Shown here: one piece after another, positions 54,058-62,700 of the stretch
Layout of the letters: each line of letters opens with the position of its first letter
How positions within the stretch are numbered: the first letter of the stretch is position 1
Source: Lachnospiraceae bacterium
GTDB lineage: Bacteria; Bacillota; Clostridia; Lachnospirales; Lachnospiraceae
Reading direction: 5' to 3'
Assembly (NCBI GenBank): GCA_017470935.1
Contig: JAFUXG010000059.1
Location: 1-64,000, forward strand
DNA: 64,000 bases
Notes under the pieces: generated by a model
Seen by the model: only the letters and a program-made list of their open reading frames with translations
Databases searched by the model: none
Told to the model about the DNA's origin: nothing
Translations under genes and position numbers: made by a program

Positions 54058-54932
54058 TCATTTCCTATATATCCTATGGAAAACTTGTTTTCCTTGATCA
54101 TAATCAGATATTTTATCAGACTGGTCGTAACAAATTCATACTTATAAGTCTTCTCATTATAAAAATAAATGCTGTCATCCCGAATGCTATACACAATATA
54201 GCCATCCTCAACTTTTCTTAAAACTAAATGATCCTGCAAATGTCTTCTATCCCAAAACTCTTTAGTCTTTATACTAAAATCAAATTCACCACCGCTATTC
54301 TTTCTTAATAGAAAACCACATTCAATCAGTTCATCAATCTGAACATTTTCTATAACCAAAGAAAAGTCATTATATAATTTCGTAGCCTTTACACTCTTCA
54401 AATATTTTTTTATATAATCACAATCATTTTTATTATCATTGATATTACGATGATAAAATTTCAATAAATCCTCAATCTTTATATTATTCTCATTGTTTAT
54501 CTGTTTCCTGCTGAGTTTATTAGCAGGCTCTGTTAACAAGTAAACAATAGGACAAATGCCTAAAATAAAAATAGTAATATCCCTAAGATCATCCCATGTA
54601 TACTTTAACGGAATCCTATATTTGTACCATTCGTTTCTTGATATAACAATAGTCATTTTTTCTCCAATAATATCACTTTTTACAGCATAGATTGATGCTT
54701 TTTTAATTTGTCCATTTATCATATATTCAATAGTAATGTAATCTCTGGAATAATTAAAACGTCCTCCTTTATGATACTCTGTATATTTATCAATTATCGT
54801 TGCTTCGGTTTTATAGAATAGATCACTATCAAAATATCTGCACAATTCTACAAGTGGTAAACATATATTTGATGTAAAGAAATATGTTATATCTATCAAT
54901 ATTAAAATTGTAACAACAATTTTTCTTAACAT
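54054..54932 (-). CDS. membrane protein of unknown function (DUF3592-like N-terminus)
   Basis: A 292-residue protein with an N-terminal membrane segment (about residues 5-25) and a second at 118-138 (DITIFILGICPIVYLL). The part between (YKTEATIIDKYTEYHKGG) is like DUF3592-type extracytoplasmic domains. The C-terminal half is soluble, acidic and Asn/Asp-rich. GGGG lies before the start. It follows the frameshifted gene at 54972 by 39 bases and looks related in style to it. Confidence 0.6.
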   Translation of the reverse strand: MLRKIVVTILILIDITYFFTSNICLPLVELCRYFDSDLFYKTEATIIDKYTEYHKGGRFNYSRDYITIEYMINGQIKKASIYAVKSDIIGEKMTIVISRNEWYKYRIPLKYTWDDLRDITIFILGICPIVYLLTEPANKLSRKQINNENNIKIEDLLKFYHRNINDNKNDCDYIKKYLKSVKATKLYNDFSLVIENVQIDELIECGFLLRKNSGGEFDFSIKTKEFWDRRHLQDHLVLRKVEDGYIVYSIRDDSIYFYNEKTYKYEFVTTSLIKYLIMIKENKFSIGYIGND

Positions 54933-54971
54933 GTTTGTTATCCCCTATTCTCTTCTTTATTTTTCAACTCA

Positions 54972-55497
54972 TCACTCAAAATATTCCAGAAAAGACTCTC
55001 TTACACCGGCAAGCCATTCAATCCCCCTCACCTTATGCTTTGCTGGGTTTAAAGGATCAATCAAAATTGCAATATCTTCATGTATTTTTTCTGCCTTAAA
55101 AAGCTTCTGAAAACAAATTTCTGCTCTAAAGTCATTATAATAAAAATGATCTTTAAAAACATATGTTGAATCATCAACAATATAAAATCCTTCTATCGTA
55201 TAGCCAGAAAAAAAAACGGTCTCCTGTAAAGCGAATCTTATTAGTATCCACTTTCCCAATGATCAATTCTCCCTCAAATGAATCTCTTATAATATGCATT
55301 ATTAATGGAATCAGCTCATTCTTAATATTCATTACAACAACAAATGTAAAAGCACAGATGAAAAAAAGCTTAATAAAAATATAGAATGATATATTAGGCA
55401 TCATAATTACAAAAATATCCACTATAGTCAAAAAAATAATATCAATACACCAATATATTAGCCCAAACTTAGTCTGCCTTTTTGCTGATTGAATCAT
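54972..55497 (-). pseudogene. membrane protein gene broken by a frameshift at a nine-T run
   Basis: Two overlapping frames make one protein. The first (55497 to 55174) has two membrane segments and ends just after IRFTGDRFFF; the second (to 54972) continues GYTIEGFYIVDDSTYVF in the next frame. The switch point is a minus-strand run of nine T's at about 55208-55216. Removing one T would give one frame of about 174 residues. GGAG lies before the start at 55497. It is a pseudogene, a phase-variable gene, or a sequencing error. Confidence 0.7.
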
Positions 55498-55648
55498 GCT
55501 TACCTACTCCTTAACACAAATAATGTTTATAAGTTTGTTTTATATTTTATCAAATACTATGCTAAACTTCCATTATTTTTATCTCAATATGCATAAAAAA
55601 TCTTTAATTTCAAATAATAATCATTATTATGATTTCAAGGAGATTCCC

Positions 55649-56269
55649 ATGAACGACACCCTGTATATAAAAGTCCCGGCATGTATTGAAATAACTAATC
55701 CCAATGTACAGTTTTCAGACTTTCTGACTATATACTGTAAGAACAAGAAAATAGAAAACGATATAAAGTCAATGCACTTTTTCACCTTTGACAAAGAGGG
55801 ACAGATCGTGGTGTCAATCTTAAAGATCATTGAAATGATACAGGAAAAATACCCTGATATCGAGGTCAGTAATCTGGGTGAGGAGGACTTTATAATAGAA
55901 TATTCCAAAGAAAAGAGGCACGCTTCCCTAAAGGAATTTCTTTCCACTATATTTATATGTCTTGTGGCATTTTTCGGAGGCGGCTATGCCATTATGGCAT
56001 ACAATACAGATGTGGGTGCAAAGGAGCTTTTCGTCTACCTGTCCATGCTGTTTCTGGGTAATGCAAAGCAGGGAGTGATACTTCTGTCCATATTCTATGC
56101 AATCGGATTGACCCTTGGAATCATTTTGTTCTTCAATCATATCGGCAACAAAAAGCTCACAGGTGATCCCACACCACTGGAAATCCAGATGCGCCTATAT
56201 GAACAGGATATAAGCACCACCATAATCAAGGATGTAAGCAGAAAACAGGAAAGCATAGATGTGAAGTAG
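55649..56269 (+). CDS. spoVAA: stage V sporulation protein AA
   Basis: A 206-residue SpoVAA, part of the SpoVA channel that moves dipicolinic acid into and out of the spore. Soluble N-terminal domain to about residue 100, then two or three membrane segments (FLSTIFICLVAFFGGGYAIM; FVYLSMLFLG; GVILLSIFYAIGLTLGIILFF). The open frame begins at 55496, but AAGGAG before the ATG at 55649 decides the start. spoVAB follows after 22 bases. Confidence 0.92.
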   Translation: MNDTLYIKVPACIEITNPNVQFSDFLTIYCKNKKIENDIKSMHFFTFDKEGQIVVSILKIIEMIQEKYPDIEVSNLGEEDFIIEYSKEKRHASLKEFLSTIFICLVAFFGGGYAIMAYNTDVGAKELFVYLSMLFLGNAKQGVILLSIFYAIGLTLGIILFFNHIGNKKLTGDPTPLEIQMRLYEQDISTTIIKDVSRKQESIDVK

Positions 56270-56291
56270 CAGGCTTCAGAAAGGAAGGATC

Positions 56292-56750
56292 ATGACTGCT
56301 CTAGGATACACTCTTCTAATCCTCATGGGATTGTCGGCAGGACTTATTACCGCAGCGGCTTATGTGGCATTTATTACCATGCTTGGAATCATTCCCAAAT
56401 TCGCCGCCAAGACCGAAACTGCAAGGGAATGCATTCTTTACGAAAACTGCCTTATCTTCGGAATACTTATAGCTACATTATTACAGTTCTTCGTTTCATA
56501 CTCTTCCGCAGGGATAACGTCACCAACGCTCCCCTCTTCTGTTATGGGAATGATCCTTCTTATTGCAATAGGACTTTTCGGCGGCATATATGTTGGCTTT
56601 CTGATAGGCGGGCTCTCCGAAGTCCTTAACACCATTCCCATCTACGCAAGAAAGACACATATAAGAAAGCAGCTGCCCCTTGCCATATATGCACTGGCTC
56701 TGGGAAAAGGAATATTTATCCTTGTTCAGTTTCTGATATTAAATGAATAA
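56292..56750 (+). CDS. spoVAB: stage V sporulation protein AB
   Basis: A 152-residue membrane protein with four or five hydrophobic segments, matching SpoVAB (AGLITAAAYVAFITMLGIIPK...ENCLIFG). AAAGGAAGG lies before the start. It belongs to the SpoVA channel set and is co-transcribed with spoVAA. Confidence 0.9.
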   Translation: MTALGYTLLILMGLSAGLITAAAYVAFITMLGIIPKFAAKTETARECILYENCLIFGILIATLLQFFVSYSSAGITSPTLPSSVMGMILLIAIGLFGGIYVGFLIGGLSEVLNTIPIYARKTHIRKQLPLAIYALALGKGIFILVQFLILNE

Positions 56751-56927
56751 ATAAACGGTGACATAACATACTATAATTAATCAGTTATTTTAACAAAAAC
56801 ATTACTTGCTAAACACAGCTCATGCTGTATCAAATATTTGATAATATTAACTTGCATAATGTCTTATATCATTGCATACAGCACAATAATTATTATATCT
56901 GACATAATAAAACAGGAGGAAACTTAC

Positions 56928-57389
56928 ATGGAACAACAACTTAGTAACGAAGAATATAACGAATATGTGGAGCAGGTCACTCCCAAATATAACGTGTGGA
57001 AGAATTGCTTCAACGCCTTCTGGGTGGGAGGCGCAATCTGCGTCTATGGTGAGCTGATATTTCAGTTTTTCAAGACAAGGCTGGGACTTCCAGAAGCAGA
57101 CGCTGCAAGCTATGAATCCATGCTGCTTGTCCTTACAAGTGTTATTCTCACAGGACTAAATGCATATGGCCACATTGCCCGCTTTGCCGGTGCCGGGGCG
57201 TTAGTCCCTATAACAGGCTTTGCCAATTCTGTTGCCGCACCTGCCATCGAGTACCAAAAAGAAGGACAGGTATTCGGAATCGGCGTCAAGATATTCACTA
57301 TTGCAGGACCCGTGATCTTATACGGAATATTTACAAGCTGGATTCTGGGAATCGGATATTTCTTCGGAAAAATGTGGGGACTGTGGTAA
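56928..57389 (+). CDS. spoVAC: stage V sporulation protein AC
   Basis: A 153-residue SpoVAC, the mechanosensitive part of the spore dipicolinate channel. N-terminal soluble helix (YVEQVTPKYNVWKNCFNAFWVGG), then hydrophobic segments and the conserved HIARFAGAGALVPITGFANS...PAIEY. AGGAGG lies before the ATG at 56928; the longer open frame to 56838 lacks it. The gap of 178 bases from spoVAB and the lack of spoVAD/AE after it are unusual. Confidence 0.93.
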   Translation: MEQQLSNEEYNEYVEQVTPKYNVWKNCFNAFWVGGAICVYGELIFQFFKTRLGLPEADAASYESMLLVLTSVILTGLNAYGHIARFAGAGALVPITGFANSVAAPAIEYQKEGQVFGIGVKIFTIAGPVILYGIFTSWILGIGYFFGKMWGLW

Positions 57390-57464
57390 GCCGCAATCCC
57401 CATATTACATATCTCATATAATAAATAATGATATTTATCACTCTCAATTAAAAAACAAAATCAC

Positions 57465-57548
57465 TTGACAATACCTATAAGAAGTTATAAGATATCCAAA
57501 AACCTATAAGAAGTTATAACAACTTTCTAAACCTATAAGAAGTTATAA
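57465..57548 (+). repeat. 29-bp-period direct-repeat operator array and promoter of ATPase copy 2
   Basis: ACCTATAAGAAGTTATAA occurs perfectly at 57473, 57502 and 57531, period exactly 29 bp. Each copy holds two half-sites (CTATAA and TTATAA) ten bases apart. The promoter TTGACA (57465-57470), 17 bases, TAAGAT (57488-57493) has copy 1 inside its spacer, in the same register as the array at 53954. Confidence 0.88.
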
Positions 57549-57578
57549 TCATTTTATAACATATAAGGGAGTATTCCT

Positions 57579-58637
57579 ATGCCTAAAAATCCATTTACAA
57601 TAATATTTGGCATTGAGCCCGACTCAATGATTCCTCGAAATAAAGAATACATGCAAATTGTCAATGACTTTGAAAGTCCAAGTCCTGTATCCTATGCATA
57701 TGTTATTACAGGTGTCAGAGGCTGCGGAAAAACGGTTCTAATGACCTCTATACAGAACTACTTTACAACGCAAAAAAACTGGATAGTATTACGTTTAAAT
57801 CCGGATTTGGATTTATACGAATCGGCTATCAGTCAGCTAAACGAGTATATCCGTTTAAAAAATGAAACTGTTACAGACATGAACATTTCCATTGCCAGTA
57901 TAGGTGGCGGACTGGCAAGACGTTCTCTCTCAGATAATGAAACGCTGCTTAAAAAACTATTAAAAGAAGCCAAAAAAAACAATAAACGGGTTCTTATTAC
58001 AATTGACGAGGCTTCAAACACAAAAAGTATAAAGACTTTTTTCCATTCATATCAGGCATTTATAGGTGAAACTCTTCCTGTTTTCCTGCTTATGACCGCA
58101 TTACCGGAAAACTTTAGTGCACTTTCAAATGCCAAAAACAGTACCTTTATAAGAAGATTGCCTAGAATCAAATTACAAGGTCTCAATAATCTTCTTGTTG
58201 AAGACAAATACATGGAAATATTCTCTTTAGCACAGGAAGAAGCACTTCCTCTATCAAAGGTTGTTAACGGATATCCCTATGCATTTCAACTTCTTGGTAC
58301 TCTCCTATGGGACACAGACAAAAGAAGTGTTGACGCAAGTATCCTCAGAAAACTTGATGCAATGCTTTATGACGGTTCATATAAAGCAATATGGGATCAT
58401 TTGACCGAAAGAGAACGAGATGTAGTGCTGGCTATAGCCCACAGCAAAGAATCAAGCATCAAAGAAATACGCCAAAAGCTTAATATGGAATCAAATCAAT
58501 TCTCTCCATACAGGGAAATACTCAAAGAAAATGGTCTTATAGATACAAATACATACGGAATGATATTTTTTACCCTACCAAGATTTAAAGAGTTTGTGCT
58601 TCACATAGAAGAATATATGTTGCCGGAGTTACTATGA
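57579..58637 (+). CDS. AAA+ ATPase with C-terminal winged helix (copy 2)
   Basis: A 352-residue paralogue of the ATPase at 52891. Walker A GVRGCGKTVL near residue 48, Walker B VLITIDEA near 145, winged helix about 280-340 (KEIRQKLNMESNQFSPYREIL). The two proteins share their start (M-x-KNP-F-T), the RLPRI segment and the domain order but differ in the recognition helix. GGGAG lies before the start. The repeat array over its promoter differs in sequence from that of copy 1. It is convergent with the ArsR gene (22-base gap). Autorepression is likely; other targets are unknown. Confidence 0.88.
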   Translation: MPKNPFTIIFGIEPDSMIPRNKEYMQIVNDFESPSPVSYAYVITGVRGCGKTVLMTSIQNYFTTQKNWIVLRLNPDLDLYESAISQLNEYIRLKNETVTDMNISIASIGGGLARRSLSDNETLLKKLLKEAKKNNKRVLITIDEASNTKSIKTFFHSYQAFIGETLPVFLLMTALPENFSALSNAKNSTFIRRLPRIKLQGLNNLLVEDKYMEIFSLAQEEALPLSKVVNGYPYAFQLLGTLLWDTDKRSVDASILRKLDAMLYDGSYKAIWDHLTERERDVVLAIAHSKESSIKEIRQKLNMESNQFSPYREILKENGLIDTNTYGMIFFTLPRFKEFVLHIEEYMLPELL

Positions 58638-58659
58638 TAGTTATAATTACACTTTAGTA

Positions 58660-59025
58660 TTAATTATCCTCCTCAATATGCTCCTGCCCCATTGCGATTA
58701 TAGTTCTGACATGATCATCCGCAAGTGAATAAAATATCGACTTTCCCTCACGCCTTGCTTTTACCAGCTTATTCTGCTTCAATATTCTAAGCTGATGCGA
58801 AATCGCCGACTGGTTCATATTAAGAAGTGCCGCAAGATCACATACACAAACCTCCGCCTGTAATAAAACAAAAAGAATTCTTATTCTTGTTGAATCACCA
58901 AAAACCTTGAAAAGCTCAGCCAGATCGTAAAGCTCTGTCTCCTCCGGCATGGTTTCATTAACTATCTTTAAAAGATCAGGATGGATTTCCGTTACTTCAC
59001 AGCCAATGTCAATCTTTTTACTCAT
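58660..59025 (-). CDS. ArsR/SmtB-family metal-responsive repressor
   Basis: A 121-residue winged-helix repressor. Helix 3 carries EVCVCDLAA, the Cys pair used for Cd/Pb/Zn sensing in CadC-type proteins; the recognition helix is QSAISHQLRILKQNKLV. A C-terminal DDHVRTIIAMGQEH could hold the alpha5 site. AAGGAA lies before the ATG at 59025. It is the last gene of the efflux operon and its probable operator is at 62186-62219. Confidence 0.9.
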   Translation of the reverse strand: MSKKIDIGCEVTEIHPDLLKIVNETMPEETELYDLAELFKVFGDSTRIRILFVLLQAEVCVCDLAALLNMNQSAISHQLRILKQNKLVKARREGKSIFYSLADDHVRTIIAMGQEHIEEDN

Positions 59026-59107
59026 ACCTATTCCTTCCTTCCTCACATATTATCCGAATGCACATCTCGATTCCACTTCGTTTCATCTCAATGCATTACT
59101 CGTCACC

Positions 59108-61003
59108 TTATACATTCTTCACCATCAGCGCCCTTATTGCATTGAGCACCGCAATGACCATAACTCCCACATCAGCAAATATAGCAAGCCACATATTCGC
59201 AATACCAAGTGCCCCCAGCAGCAGGCAGATCAGCTTAACTCCAATCGCAAAGTAAATGTTCTCATACACAATTCTCATACATTTCTTTGATATCCCGATA
59301 GCCTTAACAATCTTTAAGGGATCGTCATCCATAAGAACAATATCCGCTGCCTCGATTGCCGCATCTGAGCCAAGCGCACCCATGGCAATTCCCACATCAG
59401 CTCTCGAAAGCACAGGGGCATCATTTATTCCGTCACCTACAAAAGCAAGCTTTTCCTTTGAAGGCTTTGCATCCAGAAGCTCTTCAACCTTGGACACCTT
59501 ATCACCGGGAAGGAGTTCACTGTTGACTTCGGATATTCCAAGCTCTCCTGCTACATGGTCTGCCACAGCCTTACTGTCGCCGGTTAGCATTACAGTATGG
59601 TTAACGCCCATCTTGTTAAGACGTTTTATGGCATCCTTTGAATTATCCTTTAACACATCAGATATTACAATGTGTCCCGCATACTCGTCATCAACTGCAA
59701 TATGTAGAATCGTTCCCACATCATGGCAGTCTTTATATGGCACAAAATAAAGCTCCATCAGCTTGGAATTACCGATTGCAACCTTTCTTCCATCGACCCT
59801 TGCAGTAACGCCCTTGCCGCTTATCTCCTCTATATCCGTTACACGGCTCTGATCTATCGTCTTTCCGTAAGCCGCCTGAACACTCTTTCCTATTGGATGG
59901 CTGGAAAAGCTCTCTGCATGTGCTGCAAGCTCTAACAGTTCATCCCTTTCCATATTACTGTGATGAACTCCAGTCACCTGAAATATTCCCTTCGTAAGTG
60001 TACCCGTCTTATCAAACACTATATGCTTAACACTTGCAAGGGCTTCAAGATAATTAGAGCCCTTAACAAGAACTCCCGCCTTAGAAGCGCCGCCGATTCC
60101 AGCAAAAAATGATAGTGGGATACTGATAACAAGTGCACATGGGCAGCTTATAACAAGAAATGTGAGTGCTCTATATATCCACTCTCCAAGCTCTGCCGGA
60201 AGTCCCATAATAAGTCTGATTATCGGAGGTATTACTGCAAGTGCCAGTGCTCCATAACACACGGCCGGTGTGTAATAATGGGCAAACCTTGATATGAAAT
60301 TCTCAGAACGGGATTTCTTAGAGCTGGAATTTTCCACAAGTTCAAGAATCTTTGATACAGTAGATTCTCCAAATTCCTTGGTAGTCCGAATCTTAAGAAC
60401 TCCTGTCATATTGATACATCCACTGATGACCTCATCACCAACAGATACTGTTCTTGGAACACTCTCTCCGGTAAGTGCACTGGTATTAACGGAAGCATTC
60501 CCCTCCACAACAACACCGTCAATAGGTACCTTTTCTCCGGGTGACACAATAATTATTGTCCCTATCTCCACCTCATCAGGATCCACCTGCTCTAAGCCAT
60601 TCTCTCCTTCAATATTGGCATAATCAGGACGGATATCCATGAGCTCGCTGATATTCCTGCGGCTCTTTCCCACAGCATAGCTCTGGAACAGCTCTCCTAT
60701 CTGATAAAAGAGCATAACCGCTACGCCCTCGCGGTACTCACCAAGACATATCGCACCCACCGTTGCCACAGCCATAAGAAAATTCTCGTCAAATACCTGA
60801 CGGTTCATAATACCCTTAAATGCTTTCTTAAGTATATCATATCCTATCACAAAATAAGGAATAAGATAAAGGATAAGCTGAACTATTCCATTATCTGAGA
60901 GAAACGGTATTCCAAGCTTTTCACTTGTAAGAATTGCAATAAGTATCAATAAAACAGCTGATACAATAATTCTTATAAGTACCTTTTTCTGCTTCTTATT
61001 CAT
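59108..61003 (-). CDS. heavy-metal-translocating P-type ATPase (Cd/Zn/Pb type)
   Basis: A 631-residue P1B-type ATPase. Motifs: SCPCALV (CPC metal site), DKTGTLTKG (phosphorylation), TGDSKAV and GDGINDAPVL. The usual N-terminal HMA domain is missing; instead a free HMA protein is encoded at 61934 in the same operon. CPC and the ArsR/CadC partner point to Zn/Cd/Pb export rather than copper. GAGGG precedes the start. Confidence 0.93.
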   Translation of the reverse strand: MNKKQKKVLIRIIVSAVLLILIAILTSEKLGIPFLSDNGIVQLILYLIPYFVIGYDILKKAFKGIMNRQVFDENFLMAVATVGAICLGEYREGVAVMLFYQIGELFQSYAVGKSRRNISELMDIRPDYANIEGENGLEQVDPDEVEIGTIIIVSPGEKVPIDGVVVEGNASVNTSALTGESVPRTVSVGDEVISGCINMTGVLKIRTTKEFGESTVSKILELVENSSSKKSRSENFISRFAHYYTPAVCYGALALAVIPPIIRLIMGLPAELGEWIYRALTFLVISCPCALVISIPLSFFAGIGGASKAGVLVKGSNYLEALASVKHIVFDKTGTLTKGIFQVTGVHHSNMERDELLELAAHAESFSSHPIGKSVQAAYGKTIDQSRVTDIEEISGKGVTARVDGRKVAIGNSKLMELYFVPYKDCHDVGTILHIAVDDEYAGHIVISDVLKDNSKDAIKRLNKMGVNHTVMLTGDSKAVADHVAGELGISEVNSELLPGDKVSKVEELLDAKPSKEKLAFVGDGINDAPVLSRADVGIAMGALGSDAAIEAADIVLMDDDPLKIVKAIGISKKCMRIVYENIYFAIGVKLICLLLGALGIANMWLAIFADVGVMVIAVLNAIRALMVKNV

Positions 61004-61130
61004 GATGTGCGCCCTCTTTCTGATATATTTTCTTTTTCTATGCCAGAAATATATTTACTATTAGATTTACTTTTTATTTATATGATGATCAATTTTTTTA
61101 ACCACAGTTAATTTTATATTGATAACTCAA

Positions 61131-61760
61131 TCAACCAACTGTATACACAATCAGTGCCGCCACATAGTATACAACAAATATAACATTACTAAAGCCTCCG
61201 CATATGACCATGTGAAGCCCCTTTGGAAGCTTGCGCGCTAATGGTTTTAATAGGAATAATATTACAGGAGAAAGAACTGCCATCCACGCCGAAAGCATTG
61301 TCCTTCCCATAAGGATAAGTATAGTGAAAATAAGCAGCCCTGCTCCCTCTCCACCATACAGAATAAATCCTATTCTCTTAAGATAGTCCATTACAATATC
61401 CAGATCTTTTCTCTGCTCGTCTTCCCCAAGAAGTCCGAGATAGGCACAATGGCTATGGTACGCACCGCCTGAAATGATTCCCATACAGCACAGCAGAAAC
61501 GAAATTATCGCTGGAATATGTACCGATTCATCAGCCATCAGCACAATATGATAGAACCCGATACAATAGAGAAATGCTGCCACAGGTCCGATTATCCCGC
61601 CTATCATCACACGCTTTTTCGGCAGCTTTTTCATGATATTGATTACCGGTTCAAGTGAACCATTATTATCATAATCATTCGGATCATAATATAATGTCAT
61701 ATCTCCTGCAAACATCAATATTGCTCCGATCAAACCAACAATCAGCGTTATAAGCAGCAT
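61131..61760 (-). CDS. six-segment membrane protein of the metal operon
   Basis: A 209-residue protein with six hydrophobic segments, possibly of the DUF6796 type. GDMTLYYDP near residue 20 and AYHSHC in the middle may be conserved sites. Good ribosome site (GGAAGG). It lies between the HMA protein and the efflux ATPase genes, so a link to metal handling is suggested by context only. Confidence 0.65.
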   Translation of the reverse strand: MLLITLIVGLIGAILMFAGDMTLYYDPNDYDNNGSLEPVINIMKKLPKKRVMIGGIIGPVAAFLYCIGFYHIVLMADESVHIPAIISFLLCCMGIISGGAYHSHCAYLGLLGEDEQRKDLDIVMDYLKRIGFILYGGEGAGLLIFTILILMGRTMLSAWMAVLSPVILFLLKPLARKLPKGLHMVICGGFSNVIFVVYYVAALIVYTVG

Positions 61761-61933
61761 TTTATCCTTCCCTCTTTCATTTTTACGGATTCTTTTCTAT
61801 AGTCTCGACCACACGAAACATCTTTATATGCACAAAATAAAGATCAACATAACCCTTCATTGAAGTTATATTATTTGGTCAAGTACCATTTCTTGCATCA
61901 GATAAATATCATCCATCACGATCAATCTATCTC

Positions 61934-62152
61934 TTACAGGAATATCTCGCAGTCATCCTCAACCTTCTTGCAGTTCTTAAGCACATCCTGCATAACTGAC
62001 TTAGGCTCTGCTCCATCCTCAAACTCCACGATCATCTTAAGAGTCATGAAATTAACCGTTGCATCCTTAACTCCCGTTGTCTTCTTGGCAGCCTCCTCCA
62101 TCTTGTTGGCACAGTTAGCACAATCAACTTCGATCTTATAAGTCTTCTTCAT
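61934..62152 (-). CDS. free HMA-domain metal-binding protein
   Basis: A 72-residue heavy-metal-associated domain with the CxxC site in VDCANCANKMEEAA, as in ATPase N-terminal domains and CopZ-like carriers. It is the first gene of the efflux operon. It probably replaces the HMA domain missing from the ATPase at 59108. GAGAGG lies before the start. Confidence 0.9.
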   Translation of the reverse strand: MKKTYKIEVDCANCANKMEEAAKKTTGVKDATVNFMTLKMIVEFEDGAEPKSVMQDVLKNCKKVEDDCEIFL

Positions 62153-62185
62153 AATATTAATCCTCTCTTTCTATATAAAACAAAG

Positions 62186-62250
62186 AATCAACATATGAAC
62201 AATTATTCATATGTTGATTTGATTATAATACCCGTATTCTATATTGTCAA
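62186..62250 (-). promoter_or_regulatory. promoter and ArsR-type operator of the metal efflux operon
   Basis: TTGACA (62245-62250), 17 bases, TATAAT (62222-62227) on the minus strand, directly followed by the perfect palindrome AATCAACATATGAA/TTCATATGTTGATT (62186-62199 and 62206-62219; six-base centre). The core ATATGAA...TTCATAT is like SmtB/CadC operators. A bound repressor would cover the start point. Confidence 0.88.
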
Positions 62251-62353
62251 TCCTGTTATCAATATTTTTTCTCAATATCTGAAAGCTTTCTCTGTTTCAA
62301 TCGTGACTTCTATTCATTATCTGCATCAGTATCCATTTTGTCCGTATCAGTCT

Positions 62354-62542
62354 TTATTTCACAGTCATTATCCATTCTGCTCTCATCAAAGCTTCCCTTG
62401 CTGTCTCTAATAAATCCCACCATAAAGTAGATAGAATTAATACGACTATTACACTGACAATAATGATAACCGGCAATACACCTGCGCCAAAATAAAAACC
62501 TTTAGATTCATCCACCACCGGATCGATAACATCTAAAAACAT
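62354..62542 (-). CDS. small single-pass membrane protein
   Basis: A 62-residue protein with one clear hydrophobic segment (residues 22-42, VLPVIIIVSVIVVLILSTLWW) and a polar tail. A very good ribosome site (GAGGAGGG) nine bases before the ATG supports it. No family is recognised. It lies upstream of the metal operon's promoter on the same strand. Confidence 0.5.
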   Translation of the reverse strand: MFLDVIDPVVDESKGFYFGAGVLPVIIIVSVIVVLILSTLWWDLLETAREALMRAEWIMTVK

Positions 62543-62700
62543 ATCAATACCCTCCTCTAGTCAAATGATTGTAACACATATAACATATAAAAGCCACGGA
62601 ATTATTGCATTTACAATTATTCAAAGTTAATAGAGTAATTCACGTACTATGAATATCAGATATTGTTATTTCTCCCATATACTTGATGACAAAACTCCAA

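Noticed and set aside
54972-55259. Separate gene starting at TTG 55259
   Set aside because: No ribosome site before this TTG, and its sequence continues the upstream frame; a frameshifted single gene is more likely.
57473-57548. Three perfect 18-bp repeats with 11-bp gaps, CRISPR-like at first sight
   Set aside because: The gaps are too short for spacers, there are only three copies, they overlap a promoter, and no cas genes are near. An operator array fits better.
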